Positions 14,707 through 21,862 of a stretch of DNA of 26,467 bases are shown here, one piece after another. This stretch comes from JANYIP01 sp031394045 (GTDB lineage: Bacteria > Actinomycetota > Actinomycetes > Prado026): assembly GCA_031394045.1 (NCBI GenBank), contig JANMWN010000089.1:1-26467 (forward strand), written 5' to 3'. Each line of letters starts with the position of its first letter. The first letter of the stretch is position 1. The notes under the pieces were generated by a model, which did no database searches, was not told the DNA's origin, and was given only the letters and a program-made list of their open reading frames with translations. The translations under genes and the position numbers were made by a program.

Positions 14707-15818
14707 GGGAGCACCTCTCGCAGCCGCTGGGCCAGCTCGTGCCCGCCTGGCACCGAGGCGAACGCGGCGACAACCGCGATCACGCCCGCGGCGGCGACCG
14801 AGAACGCGGCGAACAGTCCGACCGCCGGTCGCTGCAGCTCGGCCACGGCGGGGGCGTCGACCAGCAGGTCGCCCGCCCGCAGGCGTACGGCAAGGAGGGC
14901 GGCCGCCGACTCGCGGTCGCGGTCGAGCAGCTCGTCGTAGGACGCGGGCGCGCCGGTCAGCACGATCAGCGTGGCGCCACCGTCGGCGGCCAGCACTACG
15001 GCCAGGTCCCGCGCGGACAAGCCGGCCGGGATCTGGCCCGGCTCGACGCGCGCGGCTCGCGCGAGTGCGCGCTTGGGGACGGTGCCGGGATCGCCGACCA
15101 CGAGCGCCAGGCGCAACCCGGTGGCCGCTGCAAGCTCGGCCCCGCCGTCGGCCCCGACGACGAGCGGGTGTGCCTCCCTGGCCCAAGGCCGAAGCCCCCG
15201 GACCTCACGGGCCGAGCGCTCGCCGGGCCCGACGACGAGGACCTGGCGCCCGCGCATGTCGAGGCCGGGGGCGGGCAGGCCCTGGCCCTCGAGCAGGAGC
15301 GCCTCGTGCGTACGCAGGAACGCGGCGGCGTCGGCACCGACCGAGTCGAGCCGGCCGGCCATGCCGACCCTGGCCCGGCCCTCGGCGGCGGCGACCGAGT
15401 CGACCGTGAGGAGGTCACCCTGGGCCAGGAGCCGCTCACCGCTGTAGACGCCGATGCCGGAAAGGCGCAGTACCTGGCCCTCGCGTACCTCCGAGAGCAG
15501 CCCGGTGCCGGCCGAGTCGAGCAGCGGGATCCCTGCTCCGACGACGACGGAGGCGCCGCGGGCAGGATGCCGGCCCGAGAGGCTGGGACGTACGTTGACG
15601 ACGGCGGCCGGGCGGGCGGCGACCAGCGCCTCGGCGGACACCCGGTCGAGGTCGATCTGGTCGAGCACGACGATGTCCCCGGGGCGGGTACGGGCGGCGA
15701 TCGCCCTGGTCGCGTCGGCGGGGTCCGCTGCGCTGCTCGCGGTTCCGCGCGGTGGCCGGGCCAGGCCGGAGATCCCGGGCAGGCCGGGATCGGCGGCACG
15801 ACGGCGGAACGGCTTCAC
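14700..15818 (-). CDS. steA: SteA-like cytokinetic/envelope protein
   Basis: The 372-residue protein matches the actinobacterial SteA family by its position between recN and steB and by its features. An N-terminal DATRAIAARTRPGDIVVLDQIDLDR segment is followed by VNVRPSLSGRHPARGASVVVGAGIPLLD. A central thiamine-pyrophosphokinase-like region has RGRQVLVVGPGE and VGDPGTVP. Near the C-terminus a hydrophobic stretch (AVGLFAAFSVAAAGVIAVVAAFASV) should be a transmembrane helix. In C. glutamicum SteA and SteB act together at the septum and influence peptidoglycan hydrolase activity. The GTG start at 15818 has only a weak Shine-Dalgarno and lies 49 bp after recN. Confidence 0.85.
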   Translation of the reverse strand: MKPFRRRAADPGLPGISGLARPPRGTASSAADPADATRAIAARTRPGDIVVLDQIDLDRVSAEALVAARPAAVVNVRPSLSGRHPARGASVVVGAGIPLLDSAGTGLLSEVREGQVLRLSGIGVYSGERLLAQGDLLTVDSVAAAEGRARVGMAGRLDSVGADAAAFLRTHEALLLEGQGLPAPGLDMRGRQVLVVGPGERSAREVRGLRPWAREAHPLVVGADGGAELAAATGLRLALVVGDPGTVPKRALARAARVEPGQIPAGLSARDLAVVLAADGGATLIVLTGAPASYDELLDRDRESAAALLAVRLRAGDLLVDAPAVAELQRPAVGLFAAFSVAAAGVIAVVAAFASVPGGHELAQRLREVLPW

Positions 15819-15867
15819 TCGTACGATGCTGCCCCGCGTGTCTCACCCGTCACGGCAGCGACACGCG

Positions 15868-17604
15868 TCACACCCCTTTGGAAGTCGCCGCCGAGGCCAG
15901 CAGCTCCTCCGCGTGTGCTCGGCCGGACTCCGAGGCGTCCAGCCCGGCCAGCATCCTGGTCAGCTCGGCGACGCGACCGGGACCGTCGAGGGCAGTGACG
16001 CCGGACCTCGTGACGGTGCCGTCCGACGCCTTCTCGACGACCAGGTGCTGGTCGGCGAAGGCCGCGACCTGAGGCAGGTGCGTGACGACCAGGACCTGCG
16101 CGGAGCGGGCCAGCCGGGCCAGCCGGCGGCCCACCTCGACCGCTGCCCGCCCACCGACGCCCGCGTCCACCTCGTCGAAAACGAAGGTCGGCACCGGGTC
16201 GGCGCCGGCGAAGACGACCTCTACGGCCAGCATCACGCGGGAGAGCTCGCCGCCCGAGGCACCCTTGGCCAGGGGCCGCGCCGGGGCGCCGGGATGAGGA
16301 GCGAGGAGCAGCTCGACGTCGTCGACCCCGTGCGGTCCGAAGGCGAGCATGCGCTGGTCGACCAGCAGGCCCCCCGGGTCGTCGGTCGTGGCCGTGGAAA
16401 CCGTAACCGCGGCGTGCGGCATCGCCAGGTCGACGAGCTCGGCCGTCACCGCCGAGCCGAAGATCTGGGCCGCCTCGGACCGCGCCATGGTCAGCCGCCC
16501 GGCCAGGCCGCCGAGCTCGCGGCGGAGCCGGCCGGACTCGGCCTCGAGCTCGGCGCCGCGCTCACCGTCGCCGTCGAGGAGCTCGAGCTGCTTGGCCGCG
16601 TCCTGCGCCCAGACCAGCACCTCGTCGATCGTTGTGCCGTACTTGCGGGTCAGGCCCTTCAGCGCGGCCCGACGTTCCTCGACCGCGGCCAGCCGTCGCG
16701 GGTCGGCGTCGACCGCGTCTGCGTAGGACGCCAGGTCGGCTCCGGCGTCAGCGGCCAGCGCGGCGACCTCGACCAGCCGGTCGGCGAGGGCCCCGAGCGT
16801 TGCGTCGTGGGCACGTACCTGTTCGAGCGATCGACGCGCGACGGCCACCAGGCTGAGCACGTCCGCCCCGACGTCGCCGTCGGGCTCGCCGAGGAGAGCC
16901 GCGTGGGCGACCTCAGCAGCCGAACGCAGCTCGTCGGCGTTGCCCAGCCGTAGCGCCTCTGCGTCGAGCAGCTGGTCCTCGCCGGGGGCCGGCGTCAAGG
17001 CGTCGATCTCGCCGAGCCCGAAGCGCAGCCGGTCGGCCTCCTGCGCCCGCTCGCGACCACTGGTGGCCAGCTCGGCGAGGCGGTGCTCGACCTCGCGCAG
17101 CCGCAGGTAGCGCTCGCGGTACTGCGCCAGGAGGTCCTCGACGGCAGCGCCTGCGTACCGGTCGAGGGCGGCCCGCTGCCTGGATGGCTGGAGCAGCCGC
17201 TGCTGGTCGGACTGGCCGTGGACGGCGACCAGGTCGTCCGCCAGCTCGGCCAGGACCCCGACCGGCACCGCGCGCCCGCCGACCCAAGCGCGCGAGCGGC
17301 CCTCGGCTGACACCGCCCGGGCGAGGAGGAGGACGTCGTCGTCCAGGTCGGCCCCGGCCTCGGCCGCGCGGACGGCGGCCCCTGACGCCGGGGCAACGAC
17401 TATGCGACCCTCGACCAGCGCCCTGCTGGTCCCCGTACGTACCGCGCCGGCATCGGCGCGACCACCGAAGAGCAGGCCGAGCCCGGTGACCACCATCGTC
17501 TTGCCCGCACCGGTCTCCCCCGTCACGACCGTCAGTCCCGGCGCCAGCTCGAGGACGGCGTCGTCGATGACGCCGAGGCCCTGGATGTGCAGCTCCTCGA
17601 TCAT
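15868..17604 (-). CDS. recN: DNA repair ATPase RecN
   Basis: RecN is an SMC-like protein recruited early to DNA double-strand breaks. The 578-residue product begins MIEELHIQGLGVIDDAVLEL, with Walker A in VVTGETGAGKTMVVTGLGLL (Thr in place of the more usual Ser). The middle is rich in Arg, Glu, Ala and Leu and should be coiled coil. The second half carries the ABC signature KGASGGELSRVMLAVEVV and Walker B in PVPTFVFDEVDAGVGGRAAVEVG, then LARSAQVLVVTHLPQVAAFAD with the switch His. The ATG at 17604 overlaps the nadK stop by 4 bases (ATGA). The tlyA-nadK-recN order is conserved in actinobacteria and beyond. Confidence 0.97.
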   Translation of the reverse strand: MIEELHIQGLGVIDDAVLELAPGLTVVTGETGAGKTMVVTGLGLLFGGRADAGAVRTGTSRALVEGRIVVAPASGAAVRAAEAGADLDDDVLLLARAVSAEGRSRAWVGGRAVPVGVLAELADDLVAVHGQSDQQRLLQPSRQRAALDRYAGAAVEDLLAQYRERYLRLREVEHRLAELATSGRERAQEADRLRFGLGEIDALTPAPGEDQLLDAEALRLGNADELRSAAEVAHAALLGEPDGDVGADVLSLVAVARRSLEQVRAHDATLGALADRLVEVAALAADAGADLASYADAVDADPRRLAAVEERRAALKGLTRKYGTTIDEVLVWAQDAAKQLELLDGDGERGAELEAESGRLRRELGGLAGRLTMARSEAAQIFGSAVTAELVDLAMPHAAVTVSTATTDDPGGLLVDQRMLAFGPHGVDDVELLLAPHPGAPARPLAKGASGGELSRVMLAVEVVFAGADPVPTFVFDEVDAGVGGRAAVEVGRRLARLARSAQVLVVTHLPQVAAFADQHLVVEKASDGTVTRSGVTALDGPGRVAELTRMLAGLDASESGRAHAEELLASAATSKGV

Positions 17605-18521
17605 CCCCGGCTCGCCCGCCCGCGCCAGCCGTCGACCGGCAGGTCGAACTTGCGGACCAGCCGGTCGGTGAACGGCAGGTGCTGGAGCCGGGCCAGCCGC
17701 AGGGGCTCAGCCCCACGGCGTACCTCGACGCGATCGCCGGGCCGCAGATCGACCGTGCGGCGGCCGTCGCACCACAGCACACCGTCCGCCGTACGGTCGG
17801 CGAGCTCGACGGCAAGGACCGAGGTCGGCGCCACCACCAGCGGCCGGGCGAACAGGGCGTGCGCGCTCAGCGGCACCATCAGCAGTGCCTGGACCTCGGG
17901 CCAGACCACCGGCCCGCCGGCCGAGAACGCGTACGCGGTGGAACCGGTCGGGGTCGCGCAGACGACACCGTCGCACCCCCAGCGCGAGAGCGGCCGGCCG
18001 TCCACCTCGACGACGACCTCGAGCATGCGTTCGCGGGCCTGCTTCTCGACGCTGGCCTCGTTGACGGCCCAGGTACGGGCCTGCTCCTGGCCCTCACGCA
18101 GCACGGACACGTCGAGCGTCATCCGTTCCTCGACGACGTATGCCTTGGCCACGATCCGGTCGACGACAGCCGTGAGGTCGTCCTCCTCGGCCTCGGCCAG
18201 GAAGCCGACGTGGCCGAGGTTGACACCGAGCAGGGCCGCGTCGCTGCCACGGGCGAACTCGGCACCGCGCAGGATCGTCCCGTCGCCGCCCAGCACCATG
18301 ACCAGCTCGCAGCCCCGAGCCGCACCGGGCAGCCCTTCGACCACCTCGACCTCGGGCAGGGCCAGGTCCTCGGCCTCGGACCTGGGTACGCGTACCTGGA
18401 GGCCGGCCTTGATCAGTCGCTCGGCCGCCAGCCGAGCCGACGAGGTGGCTTGCGCCCGACCCGTGTGCGTCACGAGGAGGACTGCGCGCCGGTCGTCTCC
18501 TCGCGCCTCCTGCTCGGTCAT
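17601..18521 (-). CDS. nadK: NAD kinase
   Basis: NAD kinase makes NADP from NAD using ATP or polyphosphate. The 306-residue product contains LVMVLGGDGTILRGAEFA, whose GGDG is the kinase signature. NLGHVGFLAEAEEDDL and GCDGVVCATPTGSTAYAFSAGGPVVWP, the conserved glycine- and threonine-rich active-site segment, also fit. The frame runs further upstream, but the ATG at 18521 overlaps the tlyA stop (ATGA) and gives the normal N-terminus, MTEQEARGDDRRAVLLVTHTG. It lies between tlyA and recN, both joined by 4-base overlaps, so the three are very probably one transcript. Confidence 0.96.
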   Translation of the reverse strand: MTEQEARGDDRRAVLLVTHTGRAQATSSARLAAERLIKAGLQVRVPRSEAEDLALPEVEVVEGLPGAARGCELVMVLGGDGTILRGAEFARGSDAALLGVNLGHVGFLAEAEEDDLTAVVDRIVAKAYVVEERMTLDVSVLREGQEQARTWAVNEASVEKQARERMLEVVVEVDGRPLSRWGCDGVVCATPTGSTAYAFSAGGPVVWPEVQALLMVPLSAHALFARPLVVAPTSVLAVELADRTADGVLWCDGRRTVDLRPGDRVEVRRGAEPLRLARLQHLPFTDRLVRKFDLPVDGWRGRASRG

Positions 18522-19336
18522 GGGGGGCCCTCCGTGATCGCGTGCTCGAGGTCGTGCTCGGCCAGGGCCGGCGCACCAGCACGCAGCCACAGGAAATACT
18601 CGACGTTGCCCGACGGTCCGGGCAGGGGGCTCGCCGTGACACCGGCAACCCCGAGCCCGAGCGCGGCAGCGCTGGCAGCAACCGACCGGACCGCGACAGC
18701 GCGTAGCACCGGGTCCCTGACCACACCGCCGGAGCCCAGCCGCTCCCTGCCAACCTCGAACTGCGGCTTGACCATCAGCACGAAGTCCGCGGTCGGCGCG
18801 GCGCAGCGCCGCAGCGCGGGCAGCACCAGGCCGAGCGGGATGAACGACAGGTCGGCCACGACGAGGTCGGGTGGTGGACCGGGCAGGTCCGTAGGCTCGA
18901 GGTTACGCACGTTCGTCCGGTCGACCACCGTGACGCGCGGGTCCTGCTGGAGCCGCCAGGCGAGCAGCCCGTAGCCGACGTCGACAGCCGTGACCGCAGC
19001 GGCGCCGGCGCGGAGGAGCACGTCGGTGAACCCACCCGTCGAGGCGCCCGCGTCCATGACGTGTCGGCCGTCAACGGTCAGGCCTGCGACGCCGAACACG
19101 GTGAGAGCGCCGACCAGCTTGTGGGCACCCCTGGACACGTACCCCGGGTCGTCGGCGGCTGAGGGGGGCGCTGCGACCTTGATCGAGGTCGTCGGCTCCA
19201 CCTGGGTGGCCGGCTTCAGCGCGGTGGTACCCCTCACGCTCACCCGTCCGGTCGCCAGCAGCTCCTGTGCCTGGTCGCGCGACCGGGCCAGCCCGCGCCG
19301 GACCAGCTCGGCATCAAGCCGCGCACGACGGACCAC
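18518..19336 (-). CDS. tlyA: TlyA-type rRNA 2'-O-methyltransferase
   Basis: TlyA methylates ribose 2'-hydroxyls in 16S and/or 23S rRNA at cytidines of the intersubunit face; its loss gives capreomycin resistance in mycobacteria. The 272-residue protein has an N-terminal S4 domain (RRARLDAELVRRGLARSRDQA) followed by an FtsJ-like methyltransferase. The K-D-K-E catalytic residues are visible in SRGAHKLVGAL, VVADLSFIPLG, LMVKPQFEVGRE and VEYFLWLRAG; the SAM motif is VMDAGASTGGFTDVLLR. The linker before SRGAHK reads DPGYV rather than the RAWV of M. tuberculosis TlyA. The start is GTG at 19336, three bases after the upstream stop. Confidence 0.94.
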   Translation of the reverse strand: MVRRARLDAELVRRGLARSRDQAQELLATGRVSVRGTTALKPATQVEPTTSIKVAAPPSAADDPGYVSRGAHKLVGALTVFGVAGLTVDGRHVMDAGASTGGFTDVLLRAGAAAVTAVDVGYGLLAWRLQQDPRVTVVDRTNVRNLEPTDLPGPPPDLVVADLSFIPLGLVLPALRRCAAPTADFVLMVKPQFEVGRERLGSGGVVRDPVLRAVAVRSVAASAAALGLGVAGVTASPLPGPSGNVEYFLWLRAGAPALAEHDLEHAITEGPP

Positions 19337-19339
19337 GCG

Positions 19340-19603
19340 CTAGTCCCCGTCGAGGTCGGCCAAGGCGCCCTGGAGCCTGCGGTGCACCTCTTCGAAGACC
19401 TCCGCCGCGGCGGCCGACGGGACCTGGTCGATGTCGTCGAGCAGGGCCGTCGCACTGTCAACCCGCACGTTGCCGGTGGCTGGAGCGCTCGCCGCGTCGC
19501 TGGCGGGGTCGCTCGCTCCGACGCCGGAATCGTGAGCCACCTCGTCGGCCACCTCGTTCGAGGCTGGCTCGTACGCGTCGAACTCGGCGAAGTCGCTCGT
19601 CAC
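19340..19603 (-). CDS. Small acidic conserved-position protein upstream of tlyA
   Basis: I recognise no domain in this 87-residue protein. The first 50 residues are acidic and rich in Ala, Ser and Asp, probably disordered. The last 35 (SATALLDDIDQVPSAAAAEVFEEVHRRLQGALADLD) look like two amphipathic helices. The C-terminal part and its position resemble the small hypothetical protein just upstream of tlyA in mycobacteria (Rv1693). The GTG start at 19603 overlaps the previous stop by 4 bases and the stop is three bases from tlyA, so it is embedded in the operon. The gene looks real from these junctions, but its function is unknown. Confidence 0.75.
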   Translation of the reverse strand: MTSDFAEFDAYEPASNEVADEVAHDSGVGASDPASDAASAPATGNVRVDSATALLDDIDQVPSAAAAEVFEEVHRRLQGALADLDGD

Positions 19604-20091
19604 GCCGGGGCCTCGGTCGTGGGCTCCGCCGGGACCTTCTTGGCCGGGACCTTCTTCGCCGGGACCTTCTTGGCCGGGACCTTCTTCGCGGGCTTGTCGT
19701 CGTTGACCTGCTGGCCGTCGTCTTTCGGCTCGTCGGCACCGCCGAAGGCGATGGCGGCGTCGAGCTGGTTCTGCAGCCGGCCGACCACCCGGATCATGGC
19801 GGCGAGCTCGTCGGCGCCGACGAGCCCGAGCCGGGCCACGGCCCGCTCCACCTCGGTGCGTATCAGCCCGACCAGCAGGTCGCGGTTGGTACGACTGGTC
19901 GCGAGCAGGTCCTCCGCCAGGGTCTGCGCCTGCCGGGCGACGCTTGCGGCGCCAACCGAGGACACGGCCTGCTCGACCGCGTCGCCGCCCTGGTCGACCA
20001 GCTGCTTGGCCACCTGCAAGGCGCGTTGGCGCGTCACCTCGGTCAGCCCGTTGGCCAGCTGGACGTAGCCTCGCAGCGCGTCGAACGCCAT
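19600..20091 (-). CDS. Phasin-like helical protein with basic C-terminal repeat
   Basis: The 163-residue product is mostly helical (MAFDALRGYVQLANGLTEVT, RQRALQVAKQLVDQGGDAVE and LLVGLIRTEVERAVARLGL). It resembles actinobacterial proteins annotated as phasin-family or polyhydroxyalkanoate granule-associated. The helices end in a linker and a tail of four KKVPA units, which recalls lysine-rich histone-like or PhaF-type DNA-binding tails. Granule or nucleoid binding is therefore a guess; no PHA synthase is seen here. The ATG at 20091 is preferred over upstream ATGs at 20109 and 20124 because GGAGGGA is directly upstream at good spacing. It starts the minus series that runs to the NUDIX gene. 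Confidence 0.7.
   Translation of the reverse strand: MAFDALRGYVQLANGLTEVTRQRALQVAKQLVDQGGDAVEQAVSSVGAASVARQAQTLAEDLLATSRTNRDLLVGLIRTEVERAVARLGLVGADELAAMIRVVGRLQNQLDAAIAFGGADEPKDDGQQVNDDKPAKKVPAKKVPAKKVPAKKVPAEPTTEAPA
19628..19687. repeat. Four 15-bp tandem units encoding KKVPA
   Basis: Four copies of a 15-bp unit (GCCGGGACCTTCTT plus C or G on the + strand) follow one another without gaps. They encode the lysine-rich tail of the phasin-like protein. The last base alternates G, C, G, C, so the array also reads as two 30-bp units, which suggests growth by duplication of a pair. Copy number could vary between strains without shifting the frame. Confidence 0.9.
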
Positions 20092-20276
20092 GGAGTCCCT
20101 CCGGGTCATGGTGCGGTCGCCCAAACGTACTCTGCGGGCGCGCTGGCGCGCTGGGCGCCGTCAGGTGCGGACCCTGCTATAGCGTCGTCGGGGAACGAGG
20201 CAGTCGTCGGCTCGCTCGCGACCGGCGCACGCTCACGCGCATCGGCGCACGGCGCAGGGAGGGGCTGGCAGACACC

Positions 20277-20618
20277 ATGGCCACGGTGACGGCATGCCGG
20301 GCCGCGTTGAAGCGGTTGGGCGAGCATCTGTCGACGGCCGACGACTCCGTCCGGGCGCACGCCGAGGACCGGACGATCAGTTGTCGCGTGACCGACCTGG
20401 ACGTCGTTTTCCGCGGCGAGCTGAGTGAGGGCGCGTTGGTCCGGGTGACCACGCAGCTGTCGCCCGAACCCGCGCAGATCCGGCTCACCGTCTCGAGCGA
20501 CGACCTGGTCGACCTGGTAGATGGCCGGCTGAGCTTCCCGCACGCCTGGGCCACCGGTCGGCTCAGGCTGAACGCCTCGCTCCGCGACGTGTACAAGCTG
20601 CGTTCGCTGCTCTCCTAG
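20277..20618 (+). CDS. Small SCP2-like (sterol carrier fold) protein
   Basis: The 113-residue product looks like an SCP2-type domain. An N-terminal helix (TACRAALKRLGEHLS) is followed by strands (DRTISCRVTDLDVVFRGEL and QIRLTVSSDDLVDLVDGRL). The ending FPHAWATGRLRLNASLRDVYKLRSLL matches the part of SCP2 proteins where a G-x-(L/I)-x-(L/V)-x-G type strand and last helix close the lipid pocket. It may bind a lipid or act as a regulatory domain; no enzyme domain is fused. The ATG at 20277 is the first Met that gives the domain start, but the purine-rich GGGAGGGG is rather far upstream. It diverges from the phasin-like gene (185 bp apart) and converges on the HAD gene. Confidence 0.75.
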   Translation: MATVTACRAALKRLGEHLSTADDSVRAHAEDRTISCRVTDLDVVFRGELSEGALVRVTTQLSPEPAQIRLTVSSDDLVDLVDGRLSFPHAWATGRLRLNASLRDVYKLRSLLS

Positions 20619-20646
20619 TTCGGGTAGCGGTCCCGCGACCACCACC

Positions 20647-21762
20647 TCAGCTGCCGGCCGCCCTGGCGCGAGCAAGCGCCCCTTCGACGACCTCGAGCAC
20701 CGAGGCGGTCAGGTCGACCTGGTACCCGTCGTCGGTCAGGCTCCACGCTGCGGCACTGGCGGCGCGGAGCAGGTCGTCCGCTGCCTCGGTGCCGGCCTGC
20801 CGCGGGTACGCCGCGTCGTCCGCGATTGCGAAATGCAGATCGCGGGTTTCTCGCCTGCTGCTCACCGTCCAGCGGCCGCACTGCCAGCCGCCCCCTACAC
20901 GCACGGGAGCCGGGTGCGGGCGCAGCAGCCCGGAGATGTCGCTGGCCAGGTAGGTCGGCCGGTGCGCCGCCTGCGCGGTGAGCAGCGCCTTGACGTCCGT
21001 GACTCCGCTGAGCACGAGAAGGCTCGGGAGCCCGACAGCCGCGGCGCCCTCGATGTCGGTGTCGAGCCGGTCCCCCACGACCACAGGGCGGACCGCAGAC
21101 ATCCGGCTGACCGCCTGCTCGAGCAGCGGCGGACGCGGCTTGCCGGCCACGGCATCTGGCCGGCGCCCGGTCACGCCGACCAGCAGCCCGACGAAGGAGC
21201 CGTTGCCAGGGGCGATCCCGCGCCCGGTCGGGATGGTCAGGTCCGTGTTCGTCGCGACCCACGGCAGCCCGGTTGCCAGCGCGTAGGCGCCTTCGGCCAG
21301 CTGCCCCCACGACAGCTCTGGGGTCCAGCCCTGGAGCAGCGCCACCGGCTCTTCATCAGCCCGGTCCACCGGCTCGAGCCCCACCTCGCGCAGCGCCTCC
21401 CGGACCCCGACCCCGCCGATGACCAGGACCGGGGACCCAGGGGGCACTCGGCCGGCCACGAGGCTCGCCCCTGCCTGAGCCGAGGTGACGACCTCGTCGG
21501 CTATGCAGGCGATGCCCAGCGAAGTCAGGTGCGCGGCGACCGCCTCGGGCGTGCGGGAGGCGTTGTTGGTCACGAAGGCGGGACGCACGCCCCCGCGGCG
21601 CAGGGCCTCTACGACGACCGGCGCCCCAGGCACTGCGTCTGGCCCGACGTAGACAGTGCCGTCCAGGTCCAGCAGCGCCACGTCGTGGATCTGCGCCAAC
21701 GGTGTGCTCGATGCCCGCAACCACGGACGCTCCCCGGTAGCCGGGCTGGCCTTCGGCCCCAT
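20647..21762 (-). CDS. HAD-IIA family phosphatase (NagD-like), probable glycerol 3-phosphate phosphatase
   Basis: The 371-residue protein has the HAD nucleophile motif LLDLDGTVYVG near residue 30 and motif II in FVTNNASRTPEAVAAHL. The subclass IIA cap domain lies between. Motif III is the Lys in VAGKPRPPLLEQA, and motif IV VVVGDRLDTDIEGAAAVGLPSLLVLSG. By position and architecture it corresponds to M. tuberculosis Rv1692, a glycerol 3-phosphate phosphatase of phospholipid recycling. The last 90 residues (GGGWQCGRWTVSSRRE to VVEGALARARAAGS) are an extra domain outside the HAD fold, also seen in that group. The ATG at 21762 has GGAGG eight bases upstream. The exact substrate is inferred. Confidence 0.9.
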   Translation of the reverse strand: MGPKASPATGERPWLRASSTPLAQIHDVALLDLDGTVYVGPDAVPGAPVVVEALRRGGVRPAFVTNNASRTPEAVAAHLTSLGIACIADEVVTSAQAGASLVAGRVPPGSPVLVIGGVGVREALREVGLEPVDRADEEPVALLQGWTPELSWGQLAEGAYALATGLPWVATNTDLTIPTGRGIAPGNGSFVGLLVGVTGRRPDAVAGKPRPPLLEQAVSRMSAVRPVVVGDRLDTDIEGAAAVGLPSLLVLSGVTDVKALLTAQAAHRPTYLASDISGLLRPHPAPVRVGGGWQCGRWTVSSRRETRDLHFAIADDAAYPRQAGTEAADDLLRAASAAAWSLTDDGYQVDLTASVLEVVEGALARARAAGS

Positions 21763-21856
21763 CAGCAGATCCTCCAGGTACAGAGTCGGTTGGTCAGTCG
21801 GTCGGTCGCTCGGGAACCAGCGGCACTGCTCGCGCTGGCCACGGCGGGGTCCACCG

Positions 21857-21862
21857 TACGAT
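21857..21862 (+). promoter_or_regulatory. Possible -10 element for a leaderless DUF1015 gene
   Basis: TACGAT fits the actinobacterial TAnnnT -10 form, and its last T is seven bases before an in-frame GTG at 21870. Transcription starting at that GTG would give a leaderless mRNA beginning three codons after the ATG at 21861. No good -35 is visible. A run of GGTC-type short repeats lies upstream (about 21787-21812). Confidence 0.3.

Noticed and set aside
20619..20646. A bidirectional terminator between the SCP2-like and HAD genes
   Set aside because: Only a 4-bp GGTC/GACC stem is seen, with no T-run; too weak to call.
21787..21812. A tandem repeat or CRISPR-like array in the HAD/DUF1015 spacer
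   Set aside because: It is only a short run of GGTC-like 4-mers without regular repeat-spacer structure.
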